Positions 1 to 10,644 of a stretch of 64,000 nucleotides of DNA are shown here, piece after piece. Position 1 is the stretch's first letter; the number at the start of each line of letters is the position of its first letter. Both the position numbers and the translations under genes were made by a program. A model generated the notes under the pieces. That model saw only the letters and a program-made list of their open reading frames with translations. It searched no databases and was not told the DNA's origin. Source of the stretch: Coccinella septempunctata. Taxonomy: Eukaryota; Arthropoda; Insecta; Coleoptera; Coccinellidae. The DNA is taken from the NCBI RefSeq assembly GCF_907165205.1, contig NC_058192.1:40142001-40206000 (forward strand), read 5' to 3'.

Positions 1-59
1 AGGTACACTAGGAAAAAGAACTATTTACTGTATAGTTATAGTCTTGATGGCAGCGTCCT

Positions 60-1267
60 GAGCAAAAAAAACGGAGATAAAAGATCTTGGCGTTGTTTTG
101 ATCAAAGTTTTACATTTGTTCCTCATGTTAATCATTTACTTGGTACGAGGCCAAAATTGTATGAATGCATCGTGCGTAATAGCAGATATTTTCTGATCCG
201 GAAACCATGATTTTGCTGTTCAATACATTTGTGACGAGCAAACTGGAGGTTGGATGCATTGCTTGGAACCCAATATACGATTGCCATACACATCACAATG
301 ACATATATTCCGAGAGCTGGCGACGAAAATCGGCAAAAGATTTGTAATGGATCATAATTGAATATGAGTTAGTTTTGATGGTGTAAATGAATCAGCACCC
401 ACGCTAAAAGGTCAGGTATTGGAACATCTGCGGCGACGCTCTTTGATTTATATAAAATTACAATATCCGTACTTTGGGGTGACTGCTGACTGCCTCTCTT
501 CTATTGATATGTGGTCTGAATATTTGTTTCACAAATAATATATGATATTTGAGCAGTAAATGCAGTTTCAGCCAATACAATTCTTTTGAAACAACATCGT
601 CAAGGCAGCAACTTATGTGGTGTACTGACACACCGCGTTTCACTAAAATGATATCTGACCATTTTTTCAAGTTTTCTGTTCTATGAACTAGTGACAATTT
701 TCAATCATTACAAAATACTTGTAGAGTGTGTTGTTATTTCATATACCTACATCAAAGCGCGTCGCCGCTAGGTGTTCCACTACCTGACCTTGAGAGTGGG
801 TGCTGACTTATGTACACCCTCAATACTAATCATATTAAATTATGCGCCAGTACAAAACTTTTGCCGAATTTCGTTGCCAGCTTTCGGACTAATGGAGGCT
901 GTTCAGAGAAGTTTTTTCGAGTAAGATCATGCTGTTTTGTTGAATAAATTCGGTGCAGTTAAGCTAGATGTCAGGAAGGGCGTTGTTTGTTTGAGGTTCC
1001 TTCATGGACCCTTGAATGGCACATCTACTCGCTAGAGTAGGATTTCATGTAGGACGCCCAAGTTCTAGACCCGTACGCTTGTTCAACCTTACTACGCCCA
1101 GAACAAATATATTGTTTCAGTCATCTGTGTACAATATGATTTGTTCTAAATTCAATCAGATCTCGCAACTCTGTGATATACACTTTGACAGACAGTCCTT
1201 ATTAATTAATATATTACAAGGACACTACATATATACAAGAGTTTACATAATTTGTATAACTTTTTAA
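60..1267 (+). pseudogene. Non-LTR retrotransposon RT, C-terminal fragment
   Basis: This is the 3' part of a decayed non-LTR reverse transcriptase, read in several frames. Around 79-130 a KDLGVV string followed by an F-x-P-H-V pattern matches the block after the RT catalytic domain (consensus DLGV.FD..LTF..H). Around 890-1020 an EAVQRSF string fits the 'IQR.FL' block. The last 83 codons (1016-1267) hold RP-x-x-R-P-V-R-L-F-N and PRTN strings followed by an LCDIHFD-like end, typical of CR1/Jockey-superfamily C-termini. The fragment is split by a MITE at 380-818 and its end is duplicated in the tandem repeat that follows. No catalytic RT residues lie in the window. The clade is uncertain; that it is a non-LTR C-terminus is likely. 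Confidence 0.5.
380..818. mobile_element. MITE with about 70-bp terminal inverted repeats
   Basis: Positions 380-450 and 745-818 are inverted copies of each other. Both outer ends begin GGTGTA and continue through a shared TCAGCACCCAC and a shared GGCGACGC block with a few mismatches. The interior has no credible coding sequence; a 79-codon frame on the minus strand has no recognisable features. The insert splits a non-LTR RT fragment. I could not define a clean target-site duplication, so the superfamily is left open. Confidence 0.6.
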
Positions 1268-3130
1268 TTTTTGTGGTAATGTCACTTCTAATCCCACAGC
1301 ACTCAGAATACAAAAGGTCATGGCAAAAGGAGTAATCAACCCCACAATATCGCTCAATAAGACAGACGGATAATTCACCGAAGGAGAACAGGAACGATCT
1401 TTCAGTTTTCCCAAAACAACCTTCACAGGTAGTAAACCCATAACTAGAATCGATACAGCAATATAGACCAAGAATCCTCGTAAGGAAGATTGGGATATTT
1501 AAAAGACGATGTTTGGAGTGGGCAATGAACACCTTCAATCTATATACATCACCAGAAGTTTAAAGAAAAATGCTAGAAGAGATTCGTCTTCATCTTCTGA
1601 AGATAACCAGAAGCTGCTTAGAATGAGTCATATACACAGAAAATGGAGAAGGACAAAAGTTCCCTTCACACCAAAATGGGGACCCACAATCTTCAAGAAC
1701 AATTAATTCAACATCGTTTCTATTGAAGACGATGAAGAAAGTAGTAGATAACAACATAAGAACATAGAATCTGGAGAATACACCAATTCACAAATGTCAG
1801 ATGGCCTACAGGACGACCGATCAACAAAAACTGCTCTGTATGACCGTATGACTCTATAGCTAGTTTCCTGGTCCCTCGGGAACTAAAGGAAATGAAGAGG
1901 CAAATACACTTGCCTCTAGCAACAAGGGAAGTTGACGTTTTTTCATCCAGTGGAATTAAAATTTTTTAATTCACAAGTGAAATGAGATGACGTAAGCATA
2001 AGCGGATAAAGCGATACCTTTTATGTCAATTTATAAATCTGATAATTCTCTGGAAAGTGTTATCGTTTGATTTCTAATCGAAGTGGAATAAAATTCACGT
2101 GAGTTATGATTTTCTTTCATTGTTTCAGTCATCTGTGTACAATATGATTTGTTCTAAATTCAATCAGATCTCGCATCTCTGTGATATACACTTTGACAGA
2201 CAGTCCTTATTAATTAATATATTACAAGGACACTACATATATACAAGAGTTTAAATAATTTGTAGAACTTTTTAATTTTTGTGGTAATGTCACTTCTAAT
2301 CCCACAGCACTCAGAATACAAAAGGTCATGGCAAAAGGAGTAAGCAACCCCACAATATCGCTCAATGAGCCAGACGGATAATTCACCGAAGGAGAACAGG
2401 AACGATCTTTCAGTTTTCCCAAAACAACCTTCACAGGTAGTAAACCCATAACTAGAATCGATACAGCAATAAAGACCAAGAATCCTCGGAAGGAAGATTA
2501 GGATATTTAAAAGACGATGTTCGGAGTGGGCAATGAACACCTTCAATCTATTATAGATCACCAAAAGTGTAAAGAAAAATCCTAGAAGAGATTCGTCTTC
2601 ATCTTCTGAAGATAACCAGAAGCTGCTTAGAATGAGTCATATACACAGAAAATGGAGAAGGACAAAAGTTGCCTCCACACCAAAATGGGGACCCACAATC
2701 TTCAAGAACAATTAATTCATTATCGTTTCTATTGAAGACGATGAAGAAAGTAGTAGATAACAACATAAGAACATAGAATCTGGAGATTACACCAATTCAC
2801 AAATGCCAGATGGCCTACAGGACGACCGAACAACAAAAACTGCTCTGTAGGACCGTATGACTCTATAGCTAGGTTCCTGGTCCCTCGGGAACTAAAGGAA
2901 ATGAAGAGGCAAATACACTTGCCTCTAGCAACAAGGGAAGTTGACGTTTATTCATCCAGTGGAATAAAAAAAATTTAATTCACAAGTGAAATGAGATGAC
3001 ATAAGCATAAGCGGATAATGCGATACCTTTCATGTCAATTTATAAATCCGATAATTCTCTGGAAAGTGTTATCGTTTGATTTCTAATTGAAATGGAATAA
3101 AATTCACGTGAGTTATAATTTTTTTTCATT
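1111..3130. repeat. 1008-bp tandem duplication (two copies)
   Basis: The segment starting attgtttcag at 1111 starts again at 2119, and the two copies (1111-2118, 2119-3130) align along their whole length with scattered point differences. The unit contains the last codons of the upstream RT fragment, a stretch I cannot assign, and a short RNase H-like string. The copies are recent relative to the decay of the RT, since most frames are retained in both. Two transmembrane-looking minus-strand frames of 85 codons (1214-1471, 2222-2479) recur because of the duplication; I do not recognise them and would not call them genes. Confidence 0.9.
1864..1935 (+). pseudogene. RNase H-like remnant (second copy 2872-2943)
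   Basis: In one plus frame the DNA reads PGPSGTKGNEEANTLAS followed by NKGS. This resembles the hallmark C-terminal block of retroelement RNase H domains (W.PGH.GI.GNE.AD.LA..GS), in which the catalytic Asp would fall at the EAN position, here Asn. Upstream frames are broken, so only this block supports the call. It occurs in both units of the tandem duplication. It could derive from a non-LTR element with an RNase H domain. Chance similarity is possible but the spacing fits well. Confidence 0.4.
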
Positions 3131-3703
3131 CGAAAAAATAATAATGACAATATCAGTCAAAAGAACACCATAAGGGCACTTCAATCGGACCTGCCATTGC
3201 TCTAGAGACAGAATCCAATTCTTCACCTAACAGACTTTCGGGATGACCTTGGAGCCTAGGAAGCAAAATCATTTCAGTTGTGCAAATACAACTTGGTTTA
3301 CTTGTATACACAGTTGCCAGATTTAGGACGCAACATTATGCGTCGTGTGAAAGATGTATATTGACTGTATATCAGTTTTCATCATTTGAAGCGCCCCCGA
3401 AGCGGAATTTGAGTGAACTAAAAATATACTTTAGGTTTCATGAGAAGCACTTTACTGCGTCTGGAGATATGTTTTTCAACATAGAATAACTCTTTTATCA
3501 AGAGATGAATGAAATCTATAGTTGTTCCAAAGGTAGCTCTCGACGTCCTTCACGATTTGCGACCACCCCTGTCGTTGAATCCCTCGAAATACCAGAGAAA
3601 ACTTTGAAAAACAATGCTGCGTCCAGTATACGGACGCAGTATTATTCAGGACGCAATAGTGTATGGCCCAAAGACAATGTATGGACGCAACATAGTATGC
3701 TGG

Positions 3704-3839
<136 letters not shown>

Positions 3840-3847
3840 CAAGCAAA

Positions 3848-3982
3848 ATGCTTAAAGAAACTCCTCATCATGATAAAACTGAAGAAAAACAGGAAGATCA
3901 TAATGAAGAAGTTTCGGAATCACTTCCAATTACTACCCGCTATGGTAGAAAAGTCAAACCTATTCATAGACTAGGAATGTAG
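3848..3982 (+). pseudogene. Gypsy-type pol C-terminal tail
   Basis: An open frame of 45 codons that ends in TTRYGRKVKPIHRLGM. Many Ty3/Gypsy polyproteins end in a basic 'TRSGR.VKPP.RL' tail after the integrase, and this matches that signature. The frame runs straight out of the (TA)n tract, which has replaced or interrupted whatever preceded it. It is followed within 50 bp by a purine-rich stretch and a possible 3' LTR. Only the tail survives here, so the family assignment is tentative. Confidence 0.45.
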
Positions 3983-4030
3983 CGGATTGAGTTTTCCTGA
4001 ACAGAGTTCGATAAACTCAAGGTGAGAGGA

Positions 4031-4215
4031 TGTTGCAGTTGCAGATTGTTATATTTTGCATTTTCATTGTTACGTGAAAATGACTGTTAATTTTGAAATA
4101 TGATTGAAGTTGAATGTCATAAGAATTTGTCAAGTGGAAAGATATAAAAATTGTATTAAACTTTCTTTGTCCTGTTGCTCCTTATTAATCAGTTCTTCAT
4201 TGAGATATTCAGTCA
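4031..4215 (+). repeat. Possible Gypsy 3' LTR
   Basis: A purine-rich stretch (aaggtgagagga, 4019-4030) precedes TGTTGCAG at 4031, as a polypurine tract precedes an LTR. Inside are a TATAAAAATTG box-like string and AT-rich sequence, and the segment may end at AGTCA near 4215. No second copy is visible in the window, so the right border and the call itself are inferred from position only. Confidence 0.3.
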
Positions 4216-4219
4216 CCGG

Positions 4220-5230
4220 CTAGGTGATTTTCGAATTTTTAACCATATTCTATCCAGTCGATGGGTTTTTTGTTGGTAAAATCCGAAAATTTACTTCAGT
4301 AGTATGTTCCGATTCAATATATTCGTAATTCAAATCTTCGGTGTTGAATAATTCCTCACTGATAAAATCTGGATTACGGGATCTGTTCGGAAAATCGCGT
4401 GGAGTTGAATAATTTTGACGGAATTTGGAAGCAGTATTAATGGTGGAGATATTCATTGGAGTCGGTTAGTTTTGGGCCGGTCTTTTGAATACTTGGGAAT
4501 GGGTGGAAATCTGGGAGGAACATGATTTGGGTTTCGTTGTAAATTTATTGGTCTACTTGGAAATCTTTGTGCATTTTGTGTACTGGAAAAATGAATAGAT
4601 CTTGCAGGAGTGACGAAAAATGGGGAGATGGAAATTTTGAATTCATGTTAAAAGATGTTTTATAGTTAGATCTATTGTGATTTAGTCGTTTGGGCATAGA
4701 AAATTTATTACATTTTTGAAGGTGTTTGATATTGTCCCCCTCAAGTATGAATTGAAGCGCCTGTGCTAATGAATCTGGCCTCATAGCTCTTATAATAGGA
4801 CCTATAGGATCTCTTAATCTCGCCAGGAAGGTCTTTGAAGCTTGGTTTTTGAAAAATAATTTTTTACTTTCTTGATCTTCGGCACTGCACAGGTCAATTC
4901 AATTGCAAATGATGTCCAATAAATGTGAAATTCTTTCATAAAATTATTGAGGGGATTCGTTGAAATTTTGCCTAGAATTAACTAATTCTTGGTTCAAGCT
5001 ATTTTTATCTCTTTGATCACTGAAATTTTAAATAAGAGCGTTTTTGAGTTCAATCCAGTAAGTATTTTGTAGCCCCATAAATAACTACTATTTCTTCGGC
5101 ACGACCATGCAATTTATTAAGAATTCCATTCAATAAAAGCAAATTTTGAAAATTATTGGTGTTATTCACATAAAAATAGTGACCTAATAAGCCTTTTCCT
5201 ATAGTTGATTGTGTTATGCTCTAGTCTTAT
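4220..5230 (-). pseudogene. Gypsy-family gag (capsid) remnant
   Basis: Reading leftwards from about 5230, several frames reconstruct a Gypsy-type capsid: an 'F..SPQ.FYERI..LLD' block near 4960-4900, then FFKNQASKTFLARLRDPIGP and AMRPDSLAQALQFILEGDN (about 4860-4730). This matches the capsid C-terminal block of insect Gypsy gags (R.P.SL..AL..A.E.EN). The final frame (4250-4456) is Asn/Thr-rich with EVNFRILPT, like the end of such gags. Several stops and frameshifts interrupt it. It is opposite in strand to the pol tail on its left, so the two are probably from different insertions. Confidence 0.65.
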
Positions 5231-5363
5231 TGTTAATAAAAATAAAGAAGCCTCGAACCAGATTATGTTTTAATGAACTTGTACCCTTAACATTAGAGTA
5301 CTCTACTTATTAATATTTTGTAGAGTAGCTCAATGCAATGATTAATATCAAATATATTTACAG

Positions 5364-5515
5364 GTGTTCGAGGAATTATTATTAGATGCAGATTGGTCAG
5401 TTAATGCTGGTACCTGGATGTGGCTGTCTTGTTCAAGTTTCTTTCAACAATTTTCACACTGTTACTGTCCAGTGAAATTCGGAAGGAAAGCTGATCCAAA
5501 TGGGGATTACATAAG
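5364..5515 (+). CDS. cry2: Cryptochrome 2 (mammalian-type CRY), single internal exon
   Basis: A 152-bp exon encodes VFEELLLDADW, then NAGTWMWLSCSSFFQQF and CPVKFGRKADPNGDYI, ending in a split Arg codon. This is the FAD-binding helical region of animal cryptochromes. The CSSFFQQF-HCYC string is typical of the CRY2/vertebrate-type circadian repressor rather than 6-4 photolyase, which usually has ASAFF.Q. The exon is bounded by an acceptor (tttacag, AG at 5362-5363) and a donor (AG|GTTTGT, GT at 5516-5517). It is open throughout with no sign of decay. CRY2 acts in the nucleus as a transcriptional repressor of CLOCK/CYCLE in insects that possess it. I did not find the neighbouring exons (the segment ending in the 'EEGMK'-like codons upstream, or the following 'RYLP' segment), so the flanking introns appear very long. 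An isolated retro-copy is unlikely because both splice sites are present. Confidence 0.9.
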
Positions 5516-6237
5516 GTTTGTTGATTGGATTAGGTGTTTATTTTTTTCGTTTTTTTCCAACTAGCATTCTCGAATGATTCTGATCTGATCAAATGAATAT
5601 AAACTGCGTTGGATATTATACTAGCATTTAATACGTTGAAGAGGGAGATCAATGATTTTTCATGACCTTCAAGAAATTTTTAGAATGTTACGGCTTGTAG
5701 AAGGGGCACGGAATTATTTTATTTTCAATCGGATTCATAAGACGATATGCAGAAGCCGAGATTTCGGCTTTATCTTCAAATTCAACTCAGTCGTTACTTC
5801 TTTTAGATTATGAACACAACAAAATACTCGAGAAGTTGTGCAATTTCACACTATCGATTGAAAAAGGATGAAGTATAAGGACAGGACCTTATTGCTGAAG
5901 GGCATTCCGACGAATGATGGACAGTCAATTACATATAGTATAGTATCTCGAAATAATTTCATTAAAAAATCATTATGTTCTCGAAGAATCCACAACAATG
6001 ATATGATATGAAAAATACATAGCATGTTCCATTTTTGAGTCATTGATCCATTTTTAATTCTTGTCCAATTATACCAAAACTGTGCTAAAGCTCAGTTTTT
6101 TACGACAAATGATTTTTTCAAAATTAATGTTCGTTATACATCCAAATTTGAAGAAAAAACGAATTCGCAACAATTATGGACAGGAAGTTATCAAAATAAA
6201 TGCCATACGTTTCATTATGAAATTATGGAATGACAAT
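5516..6237. other. Presumed cry2 intron, no recognised gene
   Basis: AT-rich sequence after the cry exon donor. I see no open frame with recognisable domains. The one frame of 99 codons at 6061-6360 is basic and low in complexity and runs into the MITE to its right. Confidence 0.5.
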
Positions 6238-6785
6238 GGTCGCATTCAGCGGACGGAGCGCAAAACGCTTCTGCTACCCATCGGTAGCGGTAGCGGTCGG
6301 GAACATGTTGAACGTTCGCTGGCAAGCCGAGATAGGATAAGGCAGTCCAACATCAGCTGATTAGTTGAAAAGTCTGTAGGAAAGACGTAAACAAACGGAT
6401 TTTTTAAGTTTCGTTAACCTTGTGCTGGTTAAGTCAGTTTTTTTTTGTGAAAAACATAACCTAGAATTCTGACGAATTACTTTGTTGCTCTAGTATATTT
6501 CCTATAACTTATTTAACATCCTTCTTTATTACCTTCCATCAATTTTCATTTAATTTTCCTCAACAAACTCAAGCTCGTGCATCTTCCACACTAAATAACA
6601 ACTACCTACTCAGTTCAAGTCCAGCTTTCGCTCCTTTCCGCTACCGCTACCTAGCACAAATCAAATCCGCTCCCAAAAGTGGCGTCCGCTCCAGAACGTG
6701 TTGAGAATGTAGCGCATATGTCACCGAACGTTTACGCTAGCGTTTGGTAACAGTTGCGCAACTGTTTCGTCCGCTGAATGCGACC
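6238..6785. mobile_element. MITE with TIR GGTCGCATTCAGCGGAC
   Basis: The left end GGTCGCATTCAGCGGAC (6238-6254) is inverted at the right end (GTCCGCTGAATGCGACC, 6769-6785). Inside, a ggtagcggtagcgg string near 6284 is mirrored by ccgctaccgctacc near 6640, extending the inverted structure. The flanks share AAT (6235-6237, 6786-6788), a candidate 3-bp duplication. There is no transposase. It is GC-richer than its surroundings. The superfamily is unknown; a 3-bp duplication would be PIF/Harbinger-like. Confidence 0.75.
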
Positions 6786-7446
6786 AATGGATCGTAGGAT
6801 TTATTGAGCCATTCCATCATTTTGACTTAGGTATTTTCTTCGAACATAATCCAAGACCAAACCGATTTCAGGAACCCAAATCGAAGACCAATTCCTAGAA
6901 TTATATGGTCAGTCGAAAAATTCACTATAAATCACAAGCGAATCCATATTAATCAAGAGAACTCACTATAAGTTTCGGAATAGGGGGAGGTAGTAGTTTT
7001 CAGGGGTAAAAAATTACTTCTACTATTTTTGGCTAAAATTATAAAAGTAATTGTAGTTTATTCATCCTTTCAGATATCAAAAAGATACATACGATATGTA
7101 TAATGTGTATATACTCATATATTATAATGCGATACGATGCCGTGAACACACGCGTGTAGTTGTGCTCCTCGAGTTTTTTTTTTTTGGTGTAGCTGGGGGA
7201 AAATCTGCAAGTCAGACGAACCACCCTCTCCTGAAGGGAAACAAGTGCGGGGTTTCTCACTCTCCTGAGCTCGAGACCCAATAAAAACCCTCAACTGCTT
7301 CTTGAATTTTGGTTCCGGGCATTTGCCTATAAACCGTTCATCTCTTAGTCGGTTTTCTTCTCGCACACTATCATGCTGGGATTTATGTGTTTATCCTCTG
7401 TAGGGTAACACTTTATTGGATTTTTCAATAAGTTTATGTTGTTTTT

Positions 7447-10080
7447 TTAATCTCTTCTTAATTGATCTCTTCGTCTCCTTCGGTAAATTCGCATTCTCCT
7501 TTTGTCTTCCTCTGGGTCGTAGTCCACTAGTCTCCTGAGTTCTTGATTCGGATGGTTTTTCGCTGTTTCGAATAAGTTCTCTGCTTTTCTGTTCATGAAT
7601 TCCGTTATGGTTTCCCATTTTAGGTCTCTATAAATCTGTCTATTCCCGACAAACCAAGGTGCATCTATTGCACATCGTAGCAGCTTGTTTTCATTGGCCT
7701 GAATTCTTTTGATATGGCTCTTTGCCGCGAAACCCCAGGCAAATGATCCAAAAGTCAGTTGAGGCCTAGCAACGGCTTTGATTATCTTCAATTTTGTCTC
7801 TTTCGACATGTGGCTTTTTTTCCCATCAGAGGGTAGAGTCTATTCATCGCTGCTTTCGTTTTGTCGATTGCTTGTTTGATATGACTTTTCCAAGTAAGTC
7901 CTTTGTCAAGCGTTATTCCTAAATATTTGGCTTCATTTTTCCAGTCGATTTCTTCTCCGTCAATTTCTAGATTCGTTGTGGGTCGCAGTCTTCTCCTCTG
8001 TAGTAATATTGCTTGGCTCTTTTGTCCATTGAGCTTGATTTTCCATTTTATGCACCAGTCATTTGTTTCGTCAATCGTTTCTTGTAGAACTCGTTCTATT
8101 ACTTCTGGGTTGCGGTGTCGAGTTGCTATGCCTGTGTCGTCAGCATATAACGTTAGCATGGTTCTTGGATTCTTCGAAATATCGTGAATGTATATGTTGT
8201 ACAGAAGTGGCCCAAGTACTGACCCTTGGGGTACTCCAGCCTCTATATCTCTTGTTGTGGAGCATTCTCCTTCCACTTTCACGTAAAGTCTTCTATTTTT
8301 GAGATAATTCCGGATCAACTTGCATATTTTGATCGAATATCCAGCACATCTCATCTTGTATATTAATCCTTCATGCTATACTCTGTCGAATGCTCTGGCG
8401 ACGTTTAGTAAAACAAGACCTGTAGCTTGTTTATTTTAGAATCCCTCTGTAATGTATTCTGTGAGCTTTAATAATTGTTGCTCTGTTAAATGCTCTCTTC
8501 TGAATCCGAACTGTTCTGGTGATATTAGTTTCAGATTTTCATTCAGCCTTGTGGCTATAATTCTTTCCACTACTTTTCCTTATGCGGACAGTAGACTTAT
8601 CGGTCTCTAGTTTTGTGGGAACTTCTTCTCTTTGAATGGTTTATTGAACACTATGACTTCCGCTGTTTTCCATTTTTCTGGGTAGTGTTCTGTCCTCATA
8701 ATTCCATTTGCGATATTTGTTAGAGCGGCTATACGTTTTCTAGGTAATTTCTTTAACATAACATTCGTTATTTTATCGCTTCTTCAAACTTGTGATTATT
8801 TCCCTGATTTCATTTGGCGATGTTGGTTTGTCTATCTCAGCAGCCGCTGGTAATTCATCCATTTCTTCATCATTTTCTTCAACCAGTTCTTCCAGATCTT
8901 CGTTATCGTCGTCTATCCTGTAATTGATTCTCGATTATCGTTCGATCGAGTCCGCCAATGCATCTGCCTTATCAGTATTGGTTTGCGCAATCCCCCTTTT
9001 TCCGTGTAGGGGTGGAATTTTAGTCTTTTCTCCCCGTAGCCTTATTTGCATTCTCCATGCAGAAGGATCAATTGTATTCAGTTCTTGAACTCTTTTGTTC
9101 CATCTGCTTGTTCTTAGATCTTTCAGGGCATTTTTCAGAACTTGGCTATGGCGGTTGAGGTTCCCTCTATTCAGATCATTTTTATTCATCCGATATATTC
9201 TTTTGAATCTCTGTGCGATTTTCTCTTATAAGATCTTTTACTTCTTTAGGTGTATCGCCATGCGAATAACATGGTGATGGTCTCTTCACTTTCCTCTTGC
9301 TTTTTTCGTAAGCTTTCAATATAATCTCTTCCAGTTTATCAACCGCACATTCCAGATCGTCTGGAGTGCTTATTGTTGGAATTTCTATTAATTCCGATTG
9401 TATTAAATGGCTGTATTTAGCCCAATTGGTATATTCTCTTATTTCCATCGGTTTTTCTCTTGGTTCTTCTCCAATTGTCAATTCCACGGGATTGTGGTTT
9501 GAGGTTCCATCCTCCAAAGTTTCAATCGAGAATTCTTGAGTTATATTTTTCAATATCGCGATATCTCTCTTGGTATTCCTATACCAAAAGCAAGATATAT
9601 CGGTAACTCTGGTCCAATCACTATGGCATTTTGTTTTTCGTCGAAATCCCTGAGTTTTTTGCCATTTTTATTCTCTGCTCTGCTGTTCCATAATGGGGAT
9701 TTACATTTGAAATCTCCGATGCAGATTTATCGGGTTTGTCCCTTCCAACATATTTTTTATCTCCTCTTCCAATAAATTGTTTGGTGGTTGTTTCTGTTTC
9801 TCATTGTGTTTCGTCGGATCTACTTTTGAAGTAGTGTTTCAGATCTGTTCTCACCAATATTGCTACTCCTCCTCCGGTGTTTGTAATTGTCACATCTATA
9901 CGTTTCATGATTCATGAAATTCAGTCGTCTTTTCCGATTTATTCTTGTTTCCTGTAGGGCTATAATATCAGGTTGTCTCCCTGATATTATTTCTTCTATC
10001 TCGGCTTCCCGAGTGTTGATCCCGTTTATGTTCCACGAGATTATCTTGAGGGATTTCTTCCTAATGTCCGTAAGGTCCAT
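7447..10080 (-). pseudogene. Jockey ORF2: AP endonuclease + RT (copy 1)
   Basis: ORF2 starts at 10080 (MDLTDIRKKSLKIISWNING), giving the N-terminal motif of the apurinic-like endonuclease; PDIIALQETR follows. Further frames cover the rest of the endonuclease (9182-9553, SNHNPVELTIG at its end), the linker (8935-9189) and the RT (7788-8354). The RT shows AGVPQGSVLGPLLYNIYIHD and LYADDTGIA, the catalytic YADD. The C-terminal part (7447-7809) is KLKIIKAVARPQLTFGS... and ends in a basic tail. It would nick target DNA and reverse-transcribe the element RNA. At least five frame changes disable it. ORF1 ends 4 bp upstream. Confidence 0.85.
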
Positions 10081-10084
10081 TAAT

Positions 10085-10640
10085 TCAGTTTACTAAATAA
10101 TGCTTGAAGTTTTTCTCCATTTCCCTATCAATTTTCAACATTATCTTGTTGAAAATTTTTTCCGTGAAGATATCTAAATCATCGGCTGATTCAGATATCT
10201 TTTTCTTCTCCTGTTGACTGTTCACGGCCTGTTTCATTGGAAGCTTCTTCTGTTCTTCTTTTTTCTGAACGGGTTTTGAAGTCTCCCTCTTCTTTTCCTG
10301 CTCTGTATATTGGGTCTTCGCTACTTCCTGAATTTTTTGTTCAGAAGTTGTTGTTTTTGTTACCTTCTTTTTCTGTTCAGCTGATTTTCGGGAATTCTTC
10401 TTTCTGGTCACCAACTTGAACTCGCTACATCCTTTGTAGCTAGCTGGATGGCCCTCTTCTCCACATAAGACGCATGTGGCATTTCTCTCTTCACCTTTTC
10501 TAGTGAGTGTGCAGTCATTGCGGCTATGGCTTCCTGAGCACTTCACGCATCTCCACTTCGAGGAGCATTTGCTTTGTGCATCTCCGTACCTTTGGCACCT
10601 AAAGCACTGGCTTGGGCTTTCAGTGCAATTACCGAACTAT
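10085..10640 (-). pseudogene. Jockey ORF1 (gag-like, CCHC knuckles), C-terminal part (copy 1)
   Basis: In one frame the segment 10640-10440 gives zinc-knuckle strings (CFRCQRYGDAQSKC, CVKCSGSHSRNDC, CVLCGEEGHPASYKGC), three tandem CCHC-like motifs that bind element RNA. A Lys/Glu/Gln-rich low-complexity tail follows and the frame ends LVN-stop at 10085. The N-terminal half present in copy 2 is missing: the element is truncated just before the first knuckle. Confidence 0.8.
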
Positions 10641-10644
10641 CTGA

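Larger units (their letters stand above)
7174..10640 (-). mobile_element. Jockey-clade non-LTR retrotransposon, copy 1 (5' truncated)
   Basis: The element is read leftwards. It begins within the ORF1 zinc-knuckle region near 10640, runs through ORF2 (endonuclease, RT) and ends with a poly(A) tail seen as a T run at 7174-7185. Its 3' UTR (about 7186-7290) is shared with copy 2 (11900-12020) and with a short tail fragment at 17518. The 5' end sits inside another non-LTR fragment, where the frame switches abruptly. I could not find a matching target-site duplication. Frameshifts and stops are frequent, so the copy is dead. Confidence 0.88.

Noticed and set aside
1206..1538. A minus-strand frame contains YGFTTCEGC, similar to the P-box region of nuclear receptors.
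   Set aside because: The following residues (FGKTERSF) do not continue as a KGFF-type helix, and the second zinc module does not align without forcing. It is duplicated only because of the tandem repeat.
7788..8354. Antisense frames of 79-110 codons over the Jockey RT (also at 12440-12772).
   Set aside because: They are shadows of the RT coding sequence on the other strand and share no known domain.
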